Source of the DNA: Streptococcus suis
Lineage (GTDB): Bacteria > Bacillota > Bacilli > Lactobacillales > Streptococcaceae
Direction of reading: 5' to 3'
Length of the DNA stretch: 33,552 nt
Assembly: GCA_029593465.1 (NCBI GenBank)
Contig: JAKTNK010000018.1
Coordinates: 1-33,552 of the forward strand
Shown here: positions 16,087 to 23,871 of the stretch, piece by piece
Numbering within the stretch: position 1 is the first letter of the stretch
How the letters are laid out: every line of letters begins with the position of its first letter
The notes under the pieces: generated by a model
Told to the model about the DNA's origin: nothing
The model's database searches: none
What the model saw: only the letters and a program-made list of their open reading frames with translations
Translations under genes and position numbers: made by a program

Positions 16087-16347
16087 ATGTATCGGGATGA
16101 AGAATATGTGGCTTGGTTGAAGACTCTTTTAGAAACGGCTAATCTTACCGATTTTGAGAGCATCTGCTTACGAACCGCTTTAGACAGGATTGAAAAAAGC
16201 AACAATATTCCAGCAGCCATGTATCAGCTTAAAAACGACTTGTTGGTCAAGGCCTTTACTTTTGAATTATCGCCAGATTTATTGGACTTCTATCAGCACA
16301 TCAATCGCTATTTTAGCTTGTATGGCTCAATTTTTTTTAAAAGATAA
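16087..16347 (+). CDS. second bacteriocin immunity-like protein
   Basis: An 86-aa helical protein with a strong ribosome binding site (GAGGAGGTGGCAA). The pattern WLKTLLETANL ... CLRTALDRIEKSNNI ... YQLKNDLLVKAFTFELSPDLLDFYQHI is typical of small streptococcal bacteriocin-immunity proteins. It is not closely similar to its neighbour, so the pair is not a simple recent duplication. Same transcript as the upstream gene; a strong terminator follows its stop directly. Confidence 0.6.
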   Translation: MYRDEEYVAWLKTLLETANLTDFESICLRTALDRIEKSNNIPAAMYQLKNDLLVKAFTFELSPDLLDFYQHINRYFSLYGSIFFKR

Positions 16348-16396
16348 AAAAACAACCATGGCCTAGCTCTGATAAAGCTCTGTCATGGTTGTTTTT
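16348..16396. terminator. bidirectional terminator between the immunity genes and the lipoprotein gene
   Basis: AAAAACAACCATG (16348-16360) pairs perfectly with CATGGTTGTTTTT (16384-16396). T-runs on both strands let it end the plus-strand immunity transcript and the minus-strand lipoprotein transcript. Confidence 0.85.
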
Positions 16397-16411
16397 AAGG
16401 TGTTAAGAGGC

Positions 16412-17251
16412 TTATCCTTTCGGAACTGTCAAAGCATCCGTCTGCGGTATGTAATTGTCGCTACCAAGATAAGTCTCTGCCAATTTAGCTAATGTGCCAT
16501 CTTCCTGAAGTTCTTTGATACGCTTGTTAACAAAGGTTTGGAGGTCTTTTTCACCATCAGCAAAGATGAAGTAAATGTAAGGTTTTTCCTTGGCCTCAAT
16601 ATCAATCGTCTTAAGGTTGTCTAAACCTTGTGATTTAATGATAGAGTTGACTGTCGGAGCATCAAAGAGCTTGAAGTCTGTTTTGCCATCGCTGAGACCA
16701 CGGAGGGTCTGTGTGATATCCTCGCTGGAATATTTCAATTCCACTGGATTGTCAGGGTGTTTTTTATTGTAGTCTTGTAATTGGGTAACCGTCGATGTGC
16801 CTTGAACCACTTGAGTTGTGTGCCCACCGATGTCTTCGTAGGATTTAATATCGCTATCTTTTGGAACAGCTAGTACCGCAGGAGTTGTCCCTATTGGGTA
16901 AGAATAAAGGTACTTAGAGGCCCGTTCTTCTGAGAATGATAGGTTATTACCACTCATCTGATATTTTCCTGCGTCAAGACCAGTAAATATTGATGACCAG
17001 GCAATTTTTTTAAAGTTGACCTGATATTTATCGGAATCCTTGAAAACTTCACGCGCCACTTCAACATCATACCCTGTTAATTTGCCATCTTTTTCATAAG
17101 AAAAAGGTGCTGTTGTCCCTACTGTTGCAAAGACCACTTCTTTCTTATCTGACTTATCTTTGGATGCAGAACCGCTTGAAGAACAAGCTGCTAAAACAAG
17201 ACCTGACACTAATGCCAATCCCGTCACTGCTAAAACGTTTTTTAATTTCAT
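16412..17251 (-). CDS. amino-acid ABC transporter substrate-binding lipoprotein
   Basis: 279 aa. A signal peptide with lipobox LVLAAC (cysteine about residue 21) is followed by a Ser/Lys-rich linker and a family-3 solute-binding fold (VVFATVGTTAPFSYEKDGKLTGYDVEVAREVF; shorter key pieces are PFSYEKDGKLTGYDVEVA and YPIGTTPAVLAV). The GYDVEVA motif is typical of polar amino-acid or cystine binding proteins. I chose the ATG at 17251 because GGAG precedes it and the signal peptide starts there. No permease or ATPase gene is adjacent, so it must work with a transporter encoded elsewhere. Ligand unknown. Confidence 0.88.
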   Translation of the reverse strand: MKLKNVLAVTGLALVSGLVLAACSSSGSASKDKSDKKEVVFATVGTTAPFSYEKDGKLTGYDVEVAREVFKDSDKYQVNFKKIAWSSIFTGLDAGKYQMSGNNLSFSEERASKYLYSYPIGTTPAVLAVPKDSDIKSYEDIGGHTTQVVQGTSTVTQLQDYNKKHPDNPVELKYSSEDITQTLRGLSDGKTDFKLFDAPTVNSIIKSQGLDNLKTIDIEAKEKPYIYFIFADGEKDLQTFVNKRIKELQEDGTLAKLAETYLGSDNYIPQTDALTVPKG

Positions 17252-17304
17252 CTCAAAACTCCTCTGATTGTTTGTTTTTAAATCTATCAAAAATACTTAG
17301 TCCT

Positions 17305-17310
17305 ATTATA
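17305..17310 (-). promoter_or_regulatory. promoter of the lipoprotein gene (extended -10)
   Basis: TGCTATAAT on the minus strand about 54 nt before the ATG; no clear -35. Confidence 0.45.
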
Positions 17311-17353
17311 GCACTCATTCTTGATTTTATTGATTGATTTGTTATACCCATTT

Positions 17354-17415
17354 GTTATCATGCGATAGGCAAAGACTATCACATGATAACTCCCCAGTCA
17401 TTAAACGACTGGGGA
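17354..17415. repeat. two adjacent hairpins downstream of the acetyltransferase gene
   Basis: GTTATCATG and GATAG pair with CTATC and CATGATAAC (17354-17390, one mismatched pair, 7-nt loop). The next base begins a second stem TCCCCAGTC / GACTGGGGA (17391-17415). No clear U-run follows on either strand. They may jointly end the acetyltransferase transcript or form a small repeat element. Confidence 0.5.
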
Positions 17416-17421
17416 ATACTG

Positions 17422-17985
17422 TTATTTCAAAGATCGGCCATGTAATAGCTTGGCATAAACCCTTTTATCAACCCATTGATCACCTTCAAACATAAATTGC
17501 TCCCGAACACCTTCTTGTTGAAATCCTAATTTTTCAAGCAAGCGACTAGACGGCACATTATCCAACGAAACGTGAGCTTCAATGCGATGAACATCCAAAA
17601 GAGTTGGTAACTGATTTAGCAGTGCTGATAAGGCCTCGTAGGCATAGCCCTGACGCCATTCATGATTATGAATGGAATAACCTAGCTCACACCAATTCAT
17701 ATTGGCACGCGCTAAAATCACCACATCAATCATGCCGACATGACGACCCGACTTTGTCCAAATCGCAAAGATGTACTGCTTATCCTGACTGGCTAAATCA
17801 GCATGCTTGCCCACTAATTGCTTAAACCAATCCTCGGTACAAGGCGTCATATCCATATAGCCATCATCATAGGGAGATTGCGATGGTTTGCGACGACTAA
17901 AGCCTTGATACCATGTATCATAATCTTCTTTTTTCAAAGGTCTCATCACAAGACGATCTGTTTGTATCTGAGTAGAAAACGTCAT
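17422..17985 (-). CDS. GNAT-family N-acetyltransferase (RimJ/RimL-like)
   Basis: 187 aa. Starts with the typical IQTDRLVMRPLKKEDYD and has the acetyl-CoA-binding motif A around ELGYSIHNHEWRQGYAYEAL (RQGYAYEA, about residues 127-134), followed by the family motif VSLDNVPSSRLLEKLGFQ. Such proteins acetylate N-terminal amines of proteins or small molecules. The substrate cannot be read from sequence. It stands alone, with hairpins at 17354-17415 downstream. Confidence 0.85.
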   Translation of the reverse strand: MTFSTQIQTDRLVMRPLKKEDYDTWYQGFSRRKPSQSPYDDGYMDMTPCTEDWFKQLVGKHADLASQDKQYIFAIWTKSGRHVGMIDVVILARANMNWCELGYSIHNHEWRQGYAYEALSALLNQLPTLLDVHRIEAHVSLDNVPSSRLLEKLGFQQEGVREQFMFEGDQWVDKRVYAKLLHGRSLK

Positions 17986-18196
17986 ACTAACTCCAATCTT
18001 TTAGGTTACTACTGGAGGTTTTCCTCCATACGCAAAACGACGAATGGTTCCAACATTGCTATCACAACCTTTCAAATGGATTTAAAACGCAAAAACATTT
18101 TGACATCGACTGAACCAACAGCATCGATGCGTACCCATGACTTTTCAAGAGCACTGACATGTTTCTTCTAACACTCACCTTTTTCTAAAGAGCAGA

Positions 18197-19069
18197 TTAT
18201 AGTCCCACCTCTTTGAGGGCATCCGCCAAACGTCCAAAATCGTGAATCGAGAGTGACTCGCCTCGGACATTCGGCTGCAGGTCCGCTTTTTCTAAGGCAT
18301 CTTCCAGCTTCAGCTTAATACCTTCTGATTTCCCAAACCGGTTGGTCAAGTTATTCCAAAGGGTCTTGCGCCTATGGACAAAACTAGCTTTTGAAACATC
18401 AAACAAGAAATCCTCGTCCTGCACTTGAACCAAAGGATGGTCCCGACGAACCATCTTAAGAATAGCCGAATCCACGTTTGGTGCTGGTACAAAGACCGTG
18501 CGAGGCACGATGAAGGCTACCTTGGCAGTCATGTAGTACTGAACAGCGATGGATAGACTGCCGTAGGCCTTGGTGTTCGGTTGGGCTGAAATACGATCCG
18601 CCACTTCTTTTTGCATCATAACCACAAACTCCGTGAAAGGAATCTTACTCTCAATCAGATGCATGAGGATAGGGGTCGTGATGTAGTAAGGTAGGTTGGC
18701 TACGACCTTGATGGGCAGGTCTGGATTTTTGAATTGTTGAATCTCGGTCTGTAAATCAGCTTTGAGGATATCTTTGTTGATAACTTGGACGTTGTCAAAA
18801 TCGCGAAGCGTATCTGACAAAATGGGCACCAAACGCTCATCAATTTCAAAAGCCATGACCTCAGCAGCATTTTCAGCCAAGAATTCTGTCAAAGCTCCAA
18901 TACCAGGACCGATTTCGATGACATTAACGTTCTTGTCAATCTCCGCTGTGTCAACAATCTTCTGTAAAATATTCGTGTCGGTCAAAAAATTCTGACCGAA
19001 TGATTTCTTAAAGGTAAACCCATGACGCTCAAGCACGCTCTTTGTCACGGAGTAATCTGCAATTTTCAT
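18197..19069 (-). CDS. rsmA: 16S rRNA dimethyladenosine transferase
   Basis: 290 aa, usual length. Dimethylates the two adjacent adenosines of the 3'-terminal helix of 16S rRNA using S-adenosylmethionine. The QNFL start motif, [13 protein letters not shown]-binding loop (about 52-61) and catalytic NLPYYITTP (about 124-132) are intact. Loss of function gives kasugamycin resistance; nothing here suggests that. It follows rnmV and tatD on the same strand. Confidence 0.98.
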   Translation of the reverse strand: MKIADYSVTKSVLERHGFTFKKSFGQNFLTDTNILQKIVDTAEIDKNVNVIEIGPGIGALTEFLAENAAEVMAFEIDERLVPILSDTLRDFDNVQVINKDILKADLQTEIQQFKNPDLPIKVVANLPYYITTPILMHLIESKIPFTEFVVMMQKEVADRISAQPNTKAYGSLSIAVQYYMTAKVAFIVPRTVFVPAPNVDSAILKMVRRDHPLVQVQDEDFLFDVSKASFVHRRKTLWNNLTNRFGKSEGIKLKLEDALEKADLQPNVRGESLSIHDFGRLADALKEVGL

Positions 19070-19164
19070 TTGTTTCTTTCTCTATTTCCTTAGTAAGGCG
19101 TCCTCTAGCAACTAGACGCCAACTGTTAATCATAGGGCTTGGCTCATTCCTTTAACTCATGTTT

Positions 19165-19743
19165 TCAATCAGTTGCTTGCCCAAATGTCTCTATCAGTTC
19201 CTCAACTTCTGCCAAGGTCACTCCAAACAATTCCAACCGTTTTAGCAGTTGCTTGCCGTTGGAATAGCCGATGCGGAGGTTTTCACCTAGGTACTCACGG
19301 CGTTGTCTGCTGTCTGCTCCCATAAGGAGCCCAAGGCGCATCAGGTCTGATTTGGTAATGTCAAAATTATCCTCGTCATCAAAGTGTTGGGTAACTTTGG
19401 AGAGAGCCTGATACAAGTCATCAAAGCTAGCATGTTCAACACCCAAGGAACGTCCCTTAGTTTTCGATTTTGGGGCTGCCTCATCACGCTTAAGAAAGGC
19501 ATGGCGGACTGTCGGAATGGCATCCATGATAAGACGACGAATACGTTCTCCGTTGTAGTCAGGGTCTGTGAAAACGATGACCCCTCGAAGCTCGTGGAGC
19601 CTTTCGATACGCTCTAGGTCATCTTCCGAAATAGCCGATCCGCGGGTTTCATAAGTATCAACGTCGTAAAAACGGCGGAGATTAGCCGTGTCATCCTTGC
19701 CTTCAACGACAAGGACTTCTTGTATTTTGATTTTTTTAGTCAT
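19165..19743 (-). CDS. rnmV: ribonuclease M5
   Basis: 192 aa Toprim-domain endonuclease that makes the final cuts in 5S rRNA maturation. Toprim residues are visible: the glutamate in VVEGKDD (about 12-18) and the acidic pair in FTDPDYNGE (about 57-65). The C-terminal about 80 residues form the family's own domain. Located between tatD and rsmA, a common order in Firmicutes. Confidence 0.97.
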   Translation of the reverse strand: MTKKIKIQEVLVVEGKDDTANLRRFYDVDTYETRGSAISEDDLERIERLHELRGVIVFTDPDYNGERIRRLIMDAIPTVRHAFLKRDEAAPKSKTKGRSLGVEHASFDDLYQALSKVTQHFDDEDNFDITKSDLMRLGLLMGADSRQRREYLGENLRIGYSNGKQLLKRLELFGVTLAEVEELIETFGQATD

Positions 19744-19843
19744 TGTATTTTCTTTTGCTAGCCTACTTTTTTATGAGCTACCACCGTCCAGCTAAGCGAC
19801 TACTATCAAGGCGAAAGCTCGCACTGACAGCCTTCTTTTTCCC

Positions 19844-20617
19844 CTACTCTTCCAAGCCAAACAAGCGATTGGCATTAGCGGTTGTCGCTGCAGCCACTTC
19901 TTCAACGGTCATGCCACGCAATTCTGCAATTTTCTCAACCACATAGCGGGTATAGGCCGTTTTGTTTTCTTTACCACGTTTGGGCACAGGGGCCAAGTAA
20001 GGTGCGTCTGTTTCGACAAGGATTTTATCTAAAGGCAACTGCTGTGCGGCTTCTTGGACATCGGTAGCTTTTTTAAAGGTGACAACACCCGAAAAGGAAA
20101 TCATCATGCCTAAATCGACAAACCTTTGAGCATCTTCTAGCGACCCAGAAAAAGAGTGCATGATTCCCCCACGTGGACCAACACCAGCTTCCTTAATCAC
20201 TTGGTAGGTATCCTCAAGGGCATCTCTTGTATGGACCACAAAAGGCAGATTAAGCTCTTTTGAAAGGGTGATTTGGCGTTTAAAAACCTCAATTTGAACT
20301 TCCTTGGGAGCTGCCATCCAGTGGTAATCCAAGCCAATCTCGCCAAGTGCCAAAACTTTCTCATGCTTGAGAACGTCTTTGAGATAAGCTTCCACCTCAT
20401 CATTATAAGACCCCGCTTCTGTCGGATGCCAACCCAGTGTTAGGTAAACTTCTGGATGGGTGTCTGCAATGACAAGCGCCCTGTCAATGGTGGTACGATC
20501 AAAACCTACCACATTGTGCTTGGTAACCCCCATCTCACGCGCCAAGGCTAGTTCATCACCAACCGTTTCTGTAAAATTATCCACATTTAAGTGGGTATGT
20601 GTATCAAAGATTTCCAT
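19844..20617 (-). CDS. tatD: TatD-family metal-dependent DNase
   Basis: 257 aa TIM-barrel hydrolase. Metal ligands DTHTHL at the N-terminus, the glutamate in GEIGLDYH (about 93-100), later histidines in VVHTRDA and MHSFSG, and the ETDAPYL motif (about 203-209) are all present. Homologues act as 3'-5' DNases. I prefer the ATG at 20617 because a TATAAT at 20624-20629 puts the predicted transcription start on this codon; an in-frame ATG lies two codons earlier. No ribosome binding site is present before either. Confidence 0.95.
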   Translation of the reverse strand: MEIFDTHTHLNVDNFTETVGDELALAREMGVTKHNVVGFDRTTIDRALVIADTHPEVYLTLGWHPTEAGSYNDEVEAYLKDVLKHEKVLALGEIGLDYHWMAAPKEVQIEVFKRQITLSKELNLPFVVHTRDALEDTYQVIKEAGVGPRGGIMHSFSGSLEDAQRFVDLGMMISFSGVVTFKKATDVQEAAQQLPLDKILVETDAPYLAPVPKRGKENKTAYTRYVVEKIAELRGMTVEEVAAATTANANRLFGLEE

Positions 20618-20623
20618 AGACAT

Positions 20624-20629
20624 ATTATA
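20624..20629 (-). promoter_or_regulatory. tatD promoter, extended -10, apparently leaderless
   Basis: TGTTATAAT on the minus strand is an extended -10 ending one base before the first in-frame ATG and seven bases before the second (20617). Normal spacing places +1 at the ATG. No -35 match is seen at 17 nt. Confidence 0.55.
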
Positions 20630-20681
20630 ACATAGCGAAACGGCATACGTTTGAAATATGCTAAATCGTTTATGACTTCCT

Positions 20682-20710
20682 TTGCCTCACCCTTTTTTTA
20701 ATGGTAAAAT
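20682..20710 (+). promoter_or_regulatory. ruvB promoter, apparently leaderless
   Basis: -35 TTGCCT (20682-20687) and -10 TAAAAT (20705-20710) are 17 nt apart. The ruvB ATG begins 7 nt after the -10 hexamer, where transcription should start, and no Shine-Dalgarno sequence is present. Confidence 0.6.
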
Positions 20711-20716
20711 AGCCTC

Positions 20717-21718
20717 ATGACAAGAATTTTAGATAACGATTTAATGGGCGATGAAGACTACATCGAACGTACACTACGCCCACAATATTTTAGAGAATAC
20801 ATCGGACAAGACAAGGTGAAAGACCAGCTCGAAATCTTCATCAAAGCTGCTAAAATGCGCGATGAGGCCCTCGATCATGTGCTGCTTTTTGGCCCTCCTG
20901 GTCTTGGTAAAACCACCATGGCTTTTGTCATTGCTAACGAACTTGGCGTCAACCTCAAACAAACCTCTGGCCCTGCTATTGAAAAGGCAGGAGACTTAGT
21001 CGCTATCCTTAATGAGCTAGAGCCTGGCGATGTTCTCTTTATTGACGAAATCCACCGGCTTCCCATGGCCATCGAAGAAGTGCTGTATAGTGCCATGGAG
21101 GATTTTTACATTGATATCATGATTGGCTCTGGTGAGACCAGCCGTAGCATTCATCTAGAACTGCCGCCATTCACTCTTATCGGAGCCACCACTCGCGCTG
21201 GTATGCTGTCCAATCCCTTACGAGCGCGTTTTGGGATAAATGGGCACATGGAGTACTATGAATTAGCCGACCTTACAGAAATTGTCGAGCGTACTGCTGA
21301 CATTTTTGAGATGACGATAAAGCATGAAGCAGCCATTGAACTGGCCAAACGAAGCCGTGGCACACCACGTATTGCCAACCGTCTCCTCAAGCGGGTACGT
21401 GACTTCGCGCAAATCATGGGCGACGGTATTATTGATGCACAAATTACCGACAAAGCCCTCACCATGCTGGACGTTGACGCTGAAGGCTTGGATTATGTTG
21501 ACCAAAAAATCCTCAAAACCATGATTGAAATGTATCAGGGGGGCCCTGTCGGACTAGGGACTTTAGCCGTCAACATAGCAGAAGAACGCGAAACGGTCGA
21601 AGACATGTACGAACCCTACTTGATTCAAAAAGGATTCCTCATGCGAACACGGACAGGGCGTGTGGCAACCGCCAAGGCTTACCAACACTTAGGCTACCAT
21701 CCTACTGAAGACAAGTAA
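20717..21718 (+). CDS. ruvB: Holliday junction branch migration helicase RuvB
   Basis: 333 aa AAA+ ATPase that, with RuvA, moves Holliday junctions during recombination repair. Walker [10 protein letters not shown] (about 59-67), Walker B LFIDEIHR (about 109-116), sensor GATTRAGML and the C-terminal winged-helix domain (about 255-333) are all intact. It is divergent from tatD over a 93-bp gap. In S. pyogenes ruvB lies near the replication origin, away from tatD, so this neighbourhood differs from that species. Confidence 0.98.
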   Translation: MTRILDNDLMGDEDYIERTLRPQYFREYIGQDKVKDQLEIFIKAAKMRDEALDHVLLFGPPGLGKTTMAFVIANELGVNLKQTSGPAIEKAGDLVAILNELEPGDVLFIDEIHRLPMAIEEVLYSAMEDFYIDIMIGSGETSRSIHLELPPFTLIGATTRAGMLSNPLRARFGINGHMEYYELADLTEIVERTADIFEMTIKHEAAIELAKRSRGTPRIANRLLKRVRDFAQIMGDGIIDAQITDKALTMLDVDAEGLDYVDQKILKTMIEMYQGGPVGLGTLAVNIAEERETVEDMYEPYLIQKGFLMRTRTGRVATAKAYQHLGYHPTEDK

Positions 21719-21882
21719 AAAACTGACTGACCCTAATCTTAGACACGACTGCTTGCTGGATTAGCCGCTGATAGCTTTGCGCCATTCTAGTCTCAGGTTA
21801 GCCTGCCAGATGATTGAACACCTCATCCTAAAAACACCGAAGCTTTAAAGGCTTGTTAGCGACATCGAAGCAAGGAGATGCT

Positions 21883-23214
21883 ATGCATGATTTAACCAAA
21901 GGAAGTCCCATCAAGGTCATCCTTCTGTTTACGCTACCCCTTTTAATTGGTAGTTTTTTCCAACTAGCTTATAATTTTGCTGACAGTATTATTGTTGGAC
22001 AGACGCTTGGAAAAGATGCTTTTGCCAGTGTTGGAGCTACTGGCAGTCTAACCTTTCTTATTCTTGGATTTGCCCAAGGGTTAACGGCAGGATTGACCAT
22101 TATTACAGCACAAAAATTTGGCGCTAAAGACGACAATGGTATCCGAAAAAGTTTTGTCCATGGTAGCTTCTATGCCATGATAGCTAGCCTTGTTTTGACA
22201 GCCCTATCTCTCACCTTTTTAAGATCCAGCTTGGAGCTAATGCGTACGCCAGAGCATTTGATTGATCATGCCCAAGATTTTTTAACCGCCATCTACGGTG
22301 GTATGATTTTCACCATTTTCTTCAACTATCTCTCCAATGTTTTAAGGAGCTTGGGTAACTCAAAGACGCCTTTAATAGCCCTAATCATAGCCAGCCTGAT
22401 CAACATCATCTTAGACTTCGTTTTTATTTTAAACTTCCATCTGGGAGTCTTTGGAGCAGGTCTTGCAACCATAATCGCACAGGCTTTCTCGGTTCTCTAT
22501 CTGCTTATCTATATCTATCGCAAGGTGCCTCATTTCCACCTAAAGCAAACGGATTGGCATCTAGATCGTGAGAACCTCAAAAAACACGCCCAATTGGGTT
22601 TCCCTATGGGGTTTCAATCTAGTATTATTGCCATTGGTGCTATCATTCTTCAAATCAGTCTTAACCAATTAGGAACGGATGCCATTGCAGCCCAAGCTAT
22701 TGCCAGCAAAACAGATCAGTTAGCCATGTTACCGATGATTAATCTAGGGCTAGCCATGGCAACCTTCACCGCACAAAATTACGGTGCTAAAGCCTATCAG
22801 CGCATTTTGCAAGGGCTTTACCGAACCATTGTTATCGCGATTCTATGGGCCATCTTCTTTGCGGCTATCTTAATTATCTTCAACCGTTTTTTCAGTGGTC
22901 TCTTTCTTTCAGATGGCAATCAGGTCGTTTACAACCTCGCCCTAATCTATTATGTCATCAACGGTAGCCTCTACTGGATTCTAGCCATTCTCTTTATTAC
23001 GCGAAGCTTTATTCAAGGGCTGGGCAAAGGATTAGCACCAACTTTAGCAGGGATGATGGAGTTGATTATGCGCGCGGGAATAGCCACTATCGGTTCTATC
23101 TACTTTGGTTTTAGCGGCATCGCAGCTTCTAATCCAGGTGCCTGGATGGGTTCTCTTCTTATCCTTTTGCCAAGCACCTTTATTATGCGCAAACGTTTGA
23201 AAGCACAAGACTGA
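21883..23214 (+). CDS. MATE-family efflux transporter
   Basis: 443 aa with 12 predicted membrane helices in two homologous halves, the MATE layout. N-terminal PIKVILLFTLPLLIGSFFQ and QLAYNFADSIIVGQTLG (shorter key: FNFADSIIVG-type stretch at about 33-42) are typical of the NorM/DinF-like multidrug branch. It exports toxic compounds using an ion gradient. The ATG at 21883 is preceded by AAGGAG; an in-frame start 30 nt upstream is not. Substrate unknown. Followed by a shared terminator with rpmH. Confidence 0.9.
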   Translation: MHDLTKGSPIKVILLFTLPLLIGSFFQLAYNFADSIIVGQTLGKDAFASVGATGSLTFLILGFAQGLTAGLTIITAQKFGAKDDNGIRKSFVHGSFYAMIASLVLTALSLTFLRSSLELMRTPEHLIDHAQDFLTAIYGGMIFTIFFNYLSNVLRSLGNSKTPLIALIIASLINIILDFVFILNFHLGVFGAGLATIIAQAFSVLYLLIYIYRKVPHFHLKQTDWHLDRENLKKHAQLGFPMGFQSSIIAIGAIILQISLNQLGTDAIAAQAIASKTDQLAMLPMINLGLAMATFTAQNYGAKAYQRILQGLYRTIVIAILWAIFFAAILIIFNRFFSGLFLSDGNQVVYNLALIYYVINGSLYWILAILFITRSFIQGLGKGLAPTLAGMMELIMRAGIATIGSIYFGFSGIAASNPGAWMGSLLILLPSTFIMRKRLKAQD

Positions 23215-23248
23215 TAAGAACAACATAAGCTTTAATCAAACAACAAAA

Positions 23249-23277
23249 AAACCAGAAGTCTCGAGCACTTCTGGTTT
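23249..23277. terminator. bidirectional terminator between the MATE gene and rpmH
   Basis: AAACCAGAAGT / ACTTCTGGTTT is an 11-bp perfect stem with a 7-nt loop, with T-rich tails on both strands. It serves the convergent MATE and rpmH genes. Confidence 0.85.
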
Positions 23278-23300
23278 GCTTTTTAATAGCTTGTTAGCCC

Positions 23301-23435
23301 TTAAGCTGACAAGACTTTACGCCCTTTACGACGACGGCTTGCAAGCACGCGACGTCCATTTTTAGTAGACATACGGTGACGGAAACCATGTTTGCGTTGA
23401 CGACGAATTTTACTTGGTTGATAAGTACGTTTCAC
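23301..23435 (-). CDS. rpmH: 50S ribosomal protein L34
   Basis: A 44-aa, very basic protein: [18 protein letters not shown] at the start, then [20 protein letters not shown] and KVLSA at the end, the full L34 pattern. The start is GTG, with GAGGAGG upstream. L34 is a late-assembling large-subunit protein. In S. pyogenes and relatives it lies near rnpA-yidC-jag; here an IS transposase lies upstream instead. Confidence 0.98.
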
Positions 23436-23510
23436 AGTGAATACCTCCTCATAGATTTTCGTATTCGTTTAGCCGGCTATTGTGATATCAGTTACTAAAC
23501 ATACTCTACT

Positions 23511-23539
23511 ATTTTATAGAAATTATAATACCTTGTCAA
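23511..23539 (-). promoter_or_regulatory. rpmH promoter
   Basis: On the minus strand TTGACA (23534-23539) and TAAAAT (23511-23516) are separated by 17 nt, giving a leader of about 70 nt before the GTG. Confidence 0.8.
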
Positions 23540-23656
23540 GATTTATTTTTTCTATGTATGTGTTCAGAATTTTTAGGTAGCGCACGGTTGATTCATCAGG
23601 GAGAACAAAAACCGAGAAAAACAAGAAAGCCCAAGCATTTTTTCTTGCTCAGCCCC

Positions 23657-23685
23657 TTGACAGTTTTCCTGTTATCCCTTATATT
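23657..23685 (+). promoter_or_regulatory. strong plus-strand promoter of the candidate small RNA
   Basis: Perfect -35 TTGACA (23657-23662), 17-nt spacer and -10 TATATT (23680-23685). Transcription should start near 23692 and meets the terminator at 23727-23759. Confidence 0.65.
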
Positions 23686-23691
23686 AGGAGG

Positions 23692-23759
23692 TGACTGAGT
23701 AAGAAAGCGCCATTTTCTTACTCGGTGTCGCAGGAAGGTCTGTTCTTGCGACTTTTTTT
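23692..23759 (+). ncRNA. candidate 68-nt structured small RNA
   Basis: Two back-to-back hairpins make up nearly the whole predicted transcript. The first is GAGTAAGAAA / TTTCTTACTC (23697-23723, perfect 10-bp stem, 7-nt loop). The second is GTCGCAGGAA / TTCTTGCGAC (23727-23752, 10 pairs including one G-U, 6-nt loop), followed by seven T's, forming an intrinsic terminator. It is driven by a consensus promoter and has no meaningful ORF. An opposed promoter on the other strand would make an RNA complementary to all of it. I recognise no known family. Confidence 0.5.
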
Positions 23760-23777
23760 ATGCGTTAATTTGTGTTT

Positions 23778-23806
23778 ATTATAGCACACAAAGTCATACT
23801 TGACAA
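23778..23806 (-). promoter_or_regulatory. minus-strand promoter opposing the small RNA
   Basis: On the minus strand TTGTCA (23801-23806) and extended -10 TGCTATAAT (-10 at 23778-23783) are separated by 17 nt. Predicted start is near 23771, about 12 nt beyond the end of the plus-strand RNA, and the transcript reads through its complement towards rpmH. An A/T-rich hairpin with a T-run at 23617-23647 could end it after about 150 nt. Confidence 0.6.
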
Positions 23807-23871
23807 GATAAATGACAATAAAAGCACGACAAAAAGACCTTCTTGACGAAAGTTTTTTGAAATGGTGCATC

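Noticed and set aside
17986-18196. Gene remnant between the acetyltransferase gene and rsmA
   Set aside because: About 210 bp without a convincing frame, start signal or recognisable protein fragment on either strand.
21719-21882. Terminator or small RNA between ruvB and the MATE gene
   Set aside because: Only weak inverted repeats are present, with no stem plus U-run and no clear promoter.
23573-23638. 21-codon hydrophobic ORF on the minus strand as a type I toxin
   Set aside because: It has no good ribosome binding site, contains none of the known Fst-like signatures, and lies outside the part complementary to the 68-nt RNA.
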